From NCBI RefSeq assembly GCF_000518705.1, contig NZ_JAEC01000017.1, forward strand, positions 62,001 through 126,000: a stretch of DNA of 64,000 nt. The letters run 5' to 3'. Origin of the DNA: Shewanella colwelliana ATCC 39565 (GTDB lineage: Bacteria > Pseudomonadota > Gammaproteobacteria > Enterobacterales > Shewanellaceae). The translations under genes and the position numbers were made by a program. Below are positions 43,108 to 51,023 of the stretch, piece by piece. Position 1 is the stretch's first letter, and every line of letters starts with the position of its first letter. Under the pieces are notes generated by a model that was given only the letters and a program-made list of their open reading frames with translations, made no database searches and was not told the origin of the DNA.

Positions 43108-45279
43108 TTACCACTTAACGGGGTGGACGGCATCAACGCCCAGCGCTTTACCTTCACTGTGGCACGTTGCGCAAGTTTCACTGCCAGCGGTATAAGTGCC
43201 GCGTGGATCGCTTGCTGCGCCGCCGTTACTTTTGATATGCGCTAAGAGTGAGCCTTTCTCGCCATGGCAGCTGACACAGGTTGCGGCAATAGGCGAGTAC
43301 TCAGTCTCATTACCTTGTGTATCTACTGTTAATGTGGCTGGTACTGTTGCCAAGTCTGATAGGGTCAATTGACCTTTGTCATGGCACACTGCGCAGTTGC
43401 CATAATGCTCAGGGAAACTAACAACCTTGGTGGCATCATCTCCTTGCTGCTTAGTGCGTTTATTGGCGTGGTGTGCATGTATTCTGACTTTAAAGTCGAT
43501 ATGATCTTGCGCTGTTTGATTACTCTTGTAAGTGGGGTTGTGACACATTTGGCACTCGCCTTCAAAGTTGGTGTAGTTGCCATCATGTTTCATCTTGGTG
43601 CCAAATTTACCCAAGTACTTGTCGTCATGGCAGTTTGCGCAGGTCTCATTACTGATCACCACACGTCTGGCCATGATTGATGAGTCACCATTGAGATTAA
43701 ATGCGACTAGCTCGCCAGGTAGGACCGCAGGGTTATTGGCTTCATCTGATCCGGTACCACAATCAACAGCGGTTAATGTATCGCGATCAACACAAAGGTG
43801 CGTGGTGATCACTGCCGTTGCCGCTTGCATCATATCCGGTGTGAGTGAGGTGGGCTGGCTATAAGTGTATATTCCATCGCTACCTGAGGTTGGTGTGAGT
43901 TCATGCAACTTATAGTTTTGTTTACCCGAGGTGAAATCAATATCGTTACCAAAACCAAAGTAGATATTACTATAGTTAATACGCTTATCTGCATTAGGGC
44001 TCATGGCGGCAGTGGTTAAGCTGGTGTCGCTAACTGCAACGCTAAAGGTCAACAAGCCTGCTTCTAACGATACTGAACCAGGCACTAGCGCTGCTTTGTA
44101 GCTCGACCTTGCATTGTCTTTGGCAATAGCGTCGGTCACGTGATGGGCTGCACCTTCATCGCCTTGGTCTGCATGACAGGTACCGCAGCTGTGATCGGGC
44201 TGATACTTAGTATGCATATCGGCCTTGATGGTGGCAGGATCGGTAGAGTCTGAGTGACATGAACCGCACGCTAATGCGCGATGATGTTTAAAGTTAAACG
44301 CATCGGCAGGGCGGTTATCTCCTTCTTGGTGACAGGCCCGGCAATCATACATATCGGCAGGAAAAGTCACCTTGCTGTAGTCATGGACACTTCCTCTATA
44401 GCCAACCATTAAGTATTTAGCGCGATGGATTTGGTGCACCATATAACCCATATCAATGGGGGCGCCTGTTTCAGGGTCCCCTGCATAGCTGGTGTGGCAC
44501 ATTTGACAGTTCTCGATGGCGTAACGCTTGGTGCCATGCATGATGAGCTTAGGTGCCCAAGCATGATCATAGTCGTCGTTATGGCAACGCAGGCAGGAGT
44601 TTTCAAGAAATTCTACAGTGCGAGTGTCTAAGCCGGAAACCTGCTCGCCCGAAGCGGGTAGGAAGTCAAAATGACTATTGACCAGTTTATTGGTATCGCC
44701 ATCGGCTCGCATCTCCATGGTGATCCTGTGAGTAAGGCTATCATCATAGGTGAGATCTAAATCACCCATGGCGGTGGCATCATTAAGGTTGAATGCGAAG
44801 GTGTAACGGTAGAGCCCAGCGCTCACTTTTTCGACGCAGTCTTGCTTACAGTTGGTTTCAATGGTGGGTTGGATCTGCTCGCCAGCTTTGTCTTCATAAC
44901 CAGCAGGAATATTAGCGGTGACCGGGGCAACCATCTTGTTCATGTAGTTGACCCATTGTGGCGTTTTATAGCCTTTGCCGCTCTGGGGCATTAACTTCGC
45001 GATACCCATGCCTAGCGTATCGATACCTGGATAAGTATCAAAGTCGGTAATGCCAACGCCGTTGGCGTTTTCCACACGAAATTCGACAATTATCGCGCCG
45101 TCAGTAATTGCCGCGGTTGTGATGGTGGTGACTAGCTCATTGGCTTGGCCGACGGATAAGCCGATTTCGCCGTTGGGACCGTCTTCACCATCTTTTCCGT
45201 CGCTACCACAGCCGAATAAGAGTGCTGTGCAAGCTAGACTGATTAAACTCAGTGTCTTGCTTTTTGTTTTAATATCCAT
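43108..45279 (-). CDS. OmcA/MtrC-family surface decaheme cytochrome, copy 3 (after mtrF)
   Basis: A lipoprotein cytochrome of about 723 residues. MDIKTKSKTLSLISLACTALLFGC gives a normal 24-residue lipoprotein leader, so 45279 is chosen; ATG 45297 would add six residues. Ten CXXCH motifs are grouped five (about 230-366) and five (about 546-705). It resembles classical OmcA more than copies 1 and 2 do: MGIAKLMPQSGKGYKTPQWVNYMNK, LTHRITMEMRAD, ENCQMCHTSYAGDPETGAPIDMGYMVHQIHR. It begins 60 bp after mtrF with only a small hairpin between, so it is probably the last gene of an mtrDEF transcript. Orthology to omcA or undA-type genes is undecided. Confidence 0.9.
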   Translation of the reverse strand: MDIKTKSKTLSLISLACTALLFGCGSDGKDGEDGPNGEIGLSVGQANELVTTITTAAITDGAIIVEFRVENANGVGITDFDTYPGIDTLGMGIAKLMPQSGKGYKTPQWVNYMNKMVAPVTANIPAGYEDKAGEQIQPTIETNCKQDCVEKVSAGLYRYTFAFNLNDATAMGDLDLTYDDSLTHRITMEMRADGDTNKLVNSHFDFLPASGEQVSGLDTRTVEFLENSCLRCHNDDYDHAWAPKLIMHGTKRYAIENCQMCHTSYAGDPETGAPIDMGYMVHQIHRAKYLMVGYRGSVHDYSKVTFPADMYDCRACHQEGDNRPADAFNFKHHRALACGSCHSDSTDPATIKADMHTKYQPDHSCGTCHADQGDEGAAHHVTDAIAKDNARSSYKAALVPGSVSLEAGLLTFSVAVSDTSLTTAAMSPNADKRINYSNIYFGFGNDIDFTSGKQNYKLHELTPTSGSDGIYTYSQPTSLTPDMMQAATAVITTHLCVDRDTLTAVDCGTGSDEANNPAVLPGELVAFNLNGDSSIMARRVVISNETCANCHDDKYLGKFGTKMKHDGNYTNFEGECQMCHNPTYKSNQTAQDHIDFKVRIHAHHANKRTKQQGDDATKVVSFPEHYGNCAVCHDKGQLTLSDLATVPATLTVDTQGNETEYSPIAATCVSCHGEKGSLLAHIKSNGGAASDPRGTYTAGSETCATCHSEGKALGVDAVHPVKW

Positions 45280-45313
45280 AGTTTGGCGTTCCATCATTCA
45301 TTTGTTCTATTCA

Positions 45314-45333
45314 CGCCGAGTACGACCTCGGCG
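45314..45333 (-). other. Intercistronic hairpin between mtrF and cytochrome copy 3
   Basis: CGCCGAG / CTCGGCG, a perfect 7-bp GC-rich stem with a 6-base loop and no T tract, in the 60-bp gap between the two genes. Confidence 0.45.
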
Positions 45334-45339
45334 CAGTGG

Positions 45340-47265
45340 CTATTTAATAGGATGCACTTTTAATACATCTGCTGGCGCTCCTGCGCTATGGCATGTATTA
45401 CAGCTTTCAGTGCCAGCGGTAGCATCGGCAAGTGTTCCCATAAACACAGCGCCTTGCTGCAGCATATGGTTTTTGCTGGTATTGCCGCTGTGGCAATCAC
45501 TACAAATGGCCGCGATAGGGCTAGTAAAGCGATCGCCACTAATGGCTAAGGGTTTGACACCAGCGTTCAACGGCAAGGCTGCCGTAAGCAGGCCATCAGT
45601 ATCTTGGGCGTGGCACTGTGCACAGTTGCCGATATCGCCGGGATAATTAATGGCTTCATAGCCCTCTCTGTTGCCACTGTGAATACCGTGCGCAAGGTGT
45701 TTAAAGTCAGCCGTTGTGGTAGAAGGTGTGTCGGTTGCATCGGCTAGCATATTGGGGTTATGGCACACTTGGCATTGGCCTTCTAGGTCATTGCGTGAAC
45801 CATGAAAAACCAGTTGTTGGTCGCCATGACAACTACCACAACTTTCATTGGTGACCACCACGCGTCGGCCTGTGTCGCTAATTGCTGTTGCCGTAAAGAA
45901 TTGATGACTCGATTTTATAACGACTTCGCTATTGCTTTGGGCTGTACAATCTCCCAAGACGCCATTAGCTGCACAAATTTTACCTTGGATGGCCAGAGTG
46001 CCTTGGTCGTCTTCACTGCCCACAGGAATGGTTACGCCACTCACTTGATAAGTGTAGCTGCCGTTGCTGCCCGATAGCGGCGTGGTCTCTTGCAATTTGA
46101 TTGATTTGGGTGAGCGCGTAGCATAGTCAAAGCTGGTGCCCCAATTGGCGTATACCCGTAAGTCTGAGACAAAACTCAGCTTATCGGCACTGTCTGTATA
46201 GATGTCGCCAGTTTGCGGGTTGGTCAGGGCGATGGTGAAGGTTACTGTGTCACCACTGAGGTTTGCGGCAGAGATAGTTGGTGCAAACTGCATCAGTGCT
46301 TCATCGTTACCGCCATCATTGTGCACACTCATTGTCCACTCGGCATTATGGCAGGCTACGCAGTTGGCGTTGTTGTCTTGAGTAGGGTGTCCTTCACCGG
46401 CTTTAAAGTCGATATAGGTATGACACGATCCACAACTTTCCATGGTCGGCACGCGCGCCCAGTTTTTATGCTCGGTTAAGGTATCATCTGCTTTGTGGCA
46501 GGTTTGACAGTCGGCTAATGAACCAGGGAACCCGCTAAGGTGCTTACCGTGTATCATTTGCGGGAAGATATTGTCCGGATTGCTGACCTTATCGGCATTG
46601 TGACAGGTGACACAGGTTTCTATTTGATTGTACTTCTTGCCGTGGAAAGCCAAATCATTGTGGCAGGTGTTACAGGTTTCCATGGCTACTATGTTGCGGG
46701 TGTAGACCGGGTCGCTGTTGTTACCTGTCGTTTGGGCTTGCCAGTCGAGATGTTGGTTGGTGACTGGTAATGCTGTGCCATCGGCAAGATTATCACCACC
46801 AACTTTGATCACCATGCGTTGGGTCGCTCCGGCTTGATAGTCGACATTGTTCATTCCATTGAAAGCACCACTGAACGTATAGCTATAGTGACCATTCTTA
46901 TGGTCGATAAATTCACCAGGGCAGCTTGCTACACAGCTTTCTGAGGTAAAATGTTGCCACTGTGAACTGTCTCCTGCGTTGCTATAACCCTGGGGCAATA
47001 GCTGAGCGGCGAGGTAGGTAGCACTCGGCACGCCGACAACGGGTTCGTCATCTTGATTGGTTATTCGATAGTCAACGGTTGCAATACCGTCTTGCATCAT
47101 AACCTCATTAATGCTGATTTTTAGGCTAACAATATCCATGGCGGGCTCGCCACCAGGGTCTCCAGGGTTGCCAGGTTTACCGTCGTCGCCACCACAGCCA
47201 GATAGCAGTAGGGCAAGGCCTAACGAGGCGCCGTAGAGTGCTTTATTTGTCATCTTGTTCATCAT
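45340..47265 (-). CDS. mtrF: Surface decaheme lipoprotein cytochrome MtrF
   Basis: A 641-residue MtrC paralogue, close to the 639 residues of S. oneidensis MtrF. The lipobox LLSGC is followed by GGDDGKPGNPGDPGGEP. Ten CXXCH motifs are grouped five (about 198-300) and five (about 477-620). Domain I contains the Cys pair CVASC, and domain III the pair CAANGVLGDC. RNIVAMETCNTCH and RVPTMESCGSCHTYIDFKAGEGHP also occur in similar form in MtrC. It is the surface terminus of the MtrDEF conduit. AAGGAAGAG precedes ATG 47265, and mtrE ends 32 bp upstream. Confidence 0.94.
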   Translation of the reverse strand: MMNKMTNKALYGASLGLALLLSGCGGDDGKPGNPGDPGGEPAMDIVSLKISINEVMMQDGIATVDYRITNQDDEPVVGVPSATYLAAQLLPQGYSNAGDSSQWQHFTSESCVASCPGEFIDHKNGHYSYTFSGAFNGMNNVDYQAGATQRMVIKVGGDNLADGTALPVTNQHLDWQAQTTGNNSDPVYTRNIVAMETCNTCHNDLAFHGKKYNQIETCVTCHNADKVSNPDNIFPQMIHGKHLSGFPGSLADCQTCHKADDTLTEHKNWARVPTMESCGSCHTYIDFKAGEGHPTQDNNANCVACHNAEWTMSVHNDGGNDEALMQFAPTISAANLSGDTVTFTIALTNPQTGDIYTDSADKLSFVSDLRVYANWGTSFDYATRSPKSIKLQETTPLSGSNGSYTYQVSGVTIPVGSEDDQGTLAIQGKICAANGVLGDCTAQSNSEVVIKSSHQFFTATAISDTGRRVVVTNESCGSCHGDQQLVFHGSRNDLEGQCQVCHNPNMLADATDTPSTTTADFKHLAHGIHSGNREGYEAINYPGDIGNCAQCHAQDTDGLLTAALPLNAGVKPLAISGDRFTSPIAAICSDCHSGNTSKNHMLQQGAVFMGTLADATAGTESCNTCHSAGAPADVLKVHPIK

Positions 47266-47297
47266 CTCTTCCTTGGAATCTTGTTAAGCGTTACGCA

Positions 47298-49409
47298 CTA
47301 AAGTTTGTAGCTTAATGTTAGACCGAAATAGTGGGCGCTATAGTCATGACTGAGCGAACCAAAGGTCAGTACATTGGGAATACTGTCGACACTTAACCCA
47401 CTGTTGGCCCAATCGGCATCTTGATACTGCTCAAAAATCCAATCAAATCTCAAGCCAATCGTTTCACTCATCTGATAGTCGGCGAAGGCGTTAACATTGT
47501 GCTGGGTTGAATAGTAGCTGCCATAAGGCGAGCTAAATCCCTGAGACACTTCGGTGTCGCTTTGGCCGTCGGAATAGGTGTAATCCAGTCCTAACTTGAG
47601 TTTTTTATCCATCAAGTTTTGATAACCAATTCCTGCGCCCACTAAGGTTGAATTGTCTTCACTGTTGGTAAACCAATTGGGGCCGGCAAAGTTACTGCTG
47701 CCAGCTTGCTCGCTATCGCGCCAGTCTTGATTTAGATAAGCATTAAGGTGCAGGTCGGCATTGACTGCATATTGAATAGAGAGGTCGTAGCCTTGGGTGT
47801 TGATATCGGTAAGGCCTATCAAGGTGTCGTTATAATCATCTTGCTGCTTATGCAAATTAGCGGTGACGGAAAACGCCCCTTGGCTATAACTTGTGTACAG
47901 CCCATAGCGTTGACGTTCGCGATCTGCGAGGTAGCTCTTACGCATTAGTGGGTTGCTTTGACTTGCTGTAGTCGTGACAGCTAGATAGTCACTGCCTGTG
48001 CGTTCGGCGGCTTCGGCTTTTAACCACAGGTGCCATGTAGACGATATGCGATAATTGAATCGTGCGAACAGTGATGACTCTTTGAGTGTCTCTCTATCTA
48101 AATCGCTGTAATTGTTATGCTCATAGGCATACCCGACATCAAGGTTAGTGGCGCGCGTGAAGCGGTACTTGGCGCCAAGTTTGGCTTGTTGCTTAGTGCG
48201 GTCGTATTCAAGATTGGTTGCAGTACCACTGTAGTAGCTATCTGTAACGACTTGTGGATAAGCGTTGAGCTCACTTTTGTTGTCGCGGTCTCGATAATCA
48301 TAACTGGCACGAAGAGAGAACTCTCGGGTGACACGCCCACTATAGTTGAGTTTCATCTCAATCATATCCACCTGACCAGTTAGATCTTCTGCCGGTAACA
48401 TTGGCGAGGGCCCATTGATAGTCGCTGGTAAATAGTTTTGATCTTGAGTCATTCGCGTAAAACCAAGATGCATAATTACCTGTTGGCCATCAGCGGAAAA
48501 TTGCGAGTGCCCAGCGATACGGTAGGCTTTATTGTCGGGTGCTACTGCGCTTTGGCCATAATAGGCTGCGCCAAAGGTGGGGGTGAATGCCGACTGCCAA
48601 TTGACCGCTTGCTGATCATTTTTATATTCACTTAATTGCGCATTGATACCCGCTAACCAATTGTCGCCCTTAAAGTAGAGCTTGGCACTAACCTCATCGG
48701 TTGAGTCATCAACTTGTTGCGCGAGCATCGCGCTGTTAGTCAATAGGTTTGCGCTAAAGGCTCGCTTACCTTCTCGTTGCTCGTGTTGATAACCTATCTC
48801 TGCCTTATAAAAGGTGCCTTGGTATTTGCCCTCGAGATTGTAGCGGTCACGCTTAATAGCAAGCTCATTAGCATTGAGACTCGCACTAAGCTCGCTCATT
48901 TGCGAGGTGGTGGCACCTGTTTGCCATTGAGTCGGTAACTGATATTGGTCGGCTTGATATTGATAGGGGCTTAGCGCTTGATTGCTATCATAGCGAGCAA
49001 TACCTCTGTAAGCGGCAAAAATCTCATATTGCCCCGGTCGTCCCGTGGTGATGCTAGCACTACCATTATCTAAGCCTAATCTATCGGCATCGACGTCAGT
49101 TCGATATCCCGAATTGGTCTTATGGTTTACGTTAGCGTTGACATACACCACTGTGCCGTCTTTATCTGTACCCGATGTGTTGCCAAAATGGGTATCGTCG
49201 CCATCGTTTTGCGCCACGCCTAACCCAATATCACCCTTTGTTCCTGTTGTGTGTGTGCAGCGTTTGCACTCCCATGCATCCAACTTTAATTTATCCCGGT
49301 TAGCCGATTGAATACCGTAGCCGTCGGCATAGCTCATGGTACTCGCTATCGCCAGTGCCAGTGCGCTTAGGCAAAGAGGAAGCTTAGTTACCGTAATAGG
49401 TTTTTTCAT
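47298..49409 (-). CDS. mtrE: Outer-membrane barrel of the second conduit, MtrE
   Basis: A 703-residue MtrB paralogue. The signal peptide ends MSYADG; the mature start GYGIQSANRDKLKLDAWECKRC keeps the CxxC (Cys48, Cys51). Repeated strands with Tyr/Trp girdles follow (RYDSNQALSPYQYQADQYQLP; YRFTRATNLDVGYAYEHNNYSD), ending YFGLTLSYKL. It shares segments with MtrB such as SASYDYRDRDNK-like strands and AGSSNFAGPNWF. It houses MtrD and contacts MtrF. It lies 13 bp after mtrD. Confidence 0.93.
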   Translation of the reverse strand: MKKPITVTKLPLCLSALALAIASTMSYADGYGIQSANRDKLKLDAWECKRCTHTTGTKGDIGLGVAQNDGDDTHFGNTSGTDKDGTVVYVNANVNHKTNSGYRTDVDADRLGLDNGSASITTGRPGQYEIFAAYRGIARYDSNQALSPYQYQADQYQLPTQWQTGATTSQMSELSASLNANELAIKRDRYNLEGKYQGTFYKAEIGYQHEQREGKRAFSANLLTNSAMLAQQVDDSTDEVSAKLYFKGDNWLAGINAQLSEYKNDQQAVNWQSAFTPTFGAAYYGQSAVAPDNKAYRIAGHSQFSADGQQVIMHLGFTRMTQDQNYLPATINGPSPMLPAEDLTGQVDMIEMKLNYSGRVTREFSLRASYDYRDRDNKSELNAYPQVVTDSYYSGTATNLEYDRTKQQAKLGAKYRFTRATNLDVGYAYEHNNYSDLDRETLKESSLFARFNYRISSTWHLWLKAEAAERTGSDYLAVTTTASQSNPLMRKSYLADRERQRYGLYTSYSQGAFSVTANLHKQQDDYNDTLIGLTDINTQGYDLSIQYAVNADLHLNAYLNQDWRDSEQAGSSNFAGPNWFTNSEDNSTLVGAGIGYQNLMDKKLKLGLDYTYSDGQSDTEVSQGFSSPYGSYYSTQHNVNAFADYQMSETIGLRFDWIFEQYQDADWANSGLSVDSIPNVLTFGSLSHDYSAHYFGLTLSYKL

Positions 49410-49422
49410 TGCAATTACTCCC

Positions 49423-50388
49423 TTATCGCTGCAATAACTTGCCAGATGGATGATTAGAACCGTGTACTTGGTTATGGCAGTTCATGCAGCTTTGACCGGC
49501 ATTGAACGCATTAGGTGTATTACCAAATACGGCATTAGAAGCGTGGCCATCCGATGCATGACATTGCTGACATAGCTGTGGTGGCTTAGCGATTAGCATG
49601 GCTTCATTAACGCTGCCGTGAGGATTGTGGCAGTTGGCACAGTTATCTGTGACTGGCGCATGCTCCCATAGTTTAGGACCACGTTTTTCGGCGTGACAGG
49701 CGTAACAGTTTTCGTTAACGCTCATCTGTTTAAGGTTGGACTCGCTCAAGCTACCATGAGGGTTATGACAATCGCTGCAGACCATTTGATCCCATTTTAT
49801 TGGGTGAGAGCTGCGTTTATGTAGATCGGCTTTTTGCTGCGTATGGCAAGCGGTACACACTTCGACTTCTTTGGCTCGGTCTGAAATGGGGTCATGCCCG
49901 GTGTGGACACTATGACAATCGCTGCAGGCAACATCGGCGTTATCATGGTGATTCCCCTTCCATGCCATACGTTGGTCATCATTGTGGCAACTCATACAGA
50001 CACTGTTTTGTTTGTCAGTGGGAACTGGAGACCCTTGGCCAAAGGTGATCATTGGCTCCTTGCCGCCACGGTTATGCTTTCCCATGGGGCCGTGACAAGC
50101 TTCACATTGCAGGTCAGCCATTGGTGAGCCTTTCACATTAGCATCGCCATGAACGCCATCGAAAAGATCCATAACGGCTTGGCTCTTTCGGTGGCACATT
50201 AAGCAGCTGTCGGCGCCTTTGGGGGAGTACTGCCCTTCGGCAAACTTTTTATCAAGTAAAGACTCCACCTCTTTAGCGGGCATGTCATCCCAAGGTGTCG
50301 CATTAACGGCTAATGTTATTACTGTTGATGCCATCAGTAAGCTCGCAACAGCTAAGCCTCTGATCCAAATTGATTCCATTTTCATCAT
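49423..50388 (-). CDS. mtrD: Periplasmic decaheme cytochrome MtrD (DmsE family)
   Basis: A 321-residue MtrA paralogue with ten CXXCH motifs from about residue 63 (CLMCH) to 301 (CMNCH). The start [12 protein letters not shown] (50388) is preferred over a TTG 12 bp upstream because GGGATGG lies just before it. The signal peptide ends near [30 protein letters not shown] and [21 protein letters not shown] are nearly identical to MtrA. It opens the mtrDEF operon, whose promoter region faces feoA and holds the best CRP site in the locus. Confidence 0.94.
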   Translation of the reverse strand: MMKMESIWIRGLAVASLLMASTVITLAVNATPWDDMPAKEVESLLDKKFAEGQYSPKGADSCLMCHRKSQAVMDLFDGVHGDANVKGSPMADLQCEACHGPMGKHNRGGKEPMITFGQGSPVPTDKQNSVCMSCHNDDQRMAWKGNHHDNADVACSDCHSVHTGHDPISDRAKEVEVCTACHTQQKADLHKRSSHPIKWDQMVCSDCHNPHGSLSESNLKQMSVNENCYACHAEKRGPKLWEHAPVTDNCANCHNPHGSVNEAMLIAKPPQLCQQCHASDGHASNAVFGNTPNAFNAGQSCMNCHNQVHGSNHPSGKLLQR

Positions 50389-50541
50389 TGTCCATCCCAA
50401 GCACGTGGTGTTTTAATTTTTATCTTAATGATTTACTAAATTACCAATCCTAAATAATAGGGCAAAAATGTGACGCGTGTGTATGTTTTATGTTGCGAGC
50501 TGGGCTAGGAAAGTGATGATTTTTAATGAATTAGATTAAAG

Positions 50542-50557
50542 TGTGATCTTTGTCACG
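50542..50557. promoter_or_regulatory. CRP site in the mtrD-feoA intergenic region
   Basis: TGTGA-TCTTTG-TCACG matches 9 of 10 conserved positions of the CRP consensus and is flanked by AAAG and TT. It lies about 155 bp upstream of mtrD and 227 bp upstream of feoA. CRP is the known activator of metal-reductase genes in S. oneidensis. Confidence 0.65.
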
Positions 50558-50660
50558 TTATGGGTTGGGTGAGCTTGGTGCTAAGAGGTTTAAATGAAAA
50601 TGGTTATCACTTACTAAATGGTTTTACTCATTGAGATATCTGTCACATAATATAAAATAC

Positions 50661-50679
50661 AATTGAAAATTATTATCGT
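50661..50679. promoter_or_regulatory. Possible Fur box upstream of feoA
   Basis: The reverse complement ACGATAATAATTTTCAATT resembles the Fur consensus GATAATGATAATCATTATC at roughly 13-14 positions and lies about 105 bp before feoA. Fur control of feo is common, but the match is imperfect. Confidence 0.35.
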
Positions 50680-50783
50680 TTAGAATCACAAATATTGATC
50701 TAGATAAAGTTTTTACAAGCCATGCTCCGTTAAAATCGGTGTTAGTAAAGCGCAATTGAGGCCTGAAAGGGTAGAAACAATAC

Positions 50784-51023
50784 ATGAAATTGAGCGAATT
50801 AAAGCCTGGTGACAGTGCAGTGATTTCAGAAGTGGGGCAGATTAGCCTGCCTTCAGTCGTTAAACGCAAGCTTTTGTCTATGGGAATAACACCTAATACG
50901 TCCATCACTTTATTACGACGTGCGCCACTCGGCTCAGGTATTGAATTGGACATTCGTGGCAGCAAGTTATGTATGCGTAAAGATTTGGCAGATGTGATTG
51001 AGGTGGATATTGCCCATGGCTAA
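50784..51023 (+). CDS. feoA: Ferrous iron transport protein A
   Basis: A 79-residue SH3-like cytosolic protein. MKLSELKPGDSAVISEV, the KRKLLSMGITPNTSITLLRRAPLG core and IELDIRGSKLCMRKDLADVIEV match FeoA. It is thought to regulate or assemble with FeoB. Its 3' end overlaps the feoB start by 8 bp. Location beside the metal-reductase locus fits uptake of Fe(II) made by extracellular Fe(III) reduction. Confidence 0.94.
   Translation: MKLSELKPGDSAVISEVGQISLPSVVKRKLLSMGITPNTSITLLRRAPLGSGIELDIRGSKLCMRKDLADVIEVDIAHG

Noticed and set aside
37521..45279. Naming individual copies omcA, undA or undB
   Set aside because: Motif reading alone cannot separate these groups, and all three copies have ten hemes, not the eleven reported for UndA; a tree is needed.
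45050..45646. 198-codon plus-strand frame spanning cytochrome copy 3 and mtrF
   Set aside because: It is antisense to two strong genes and crosses their intergenic region; no ribosome binding site or recognisable fold.
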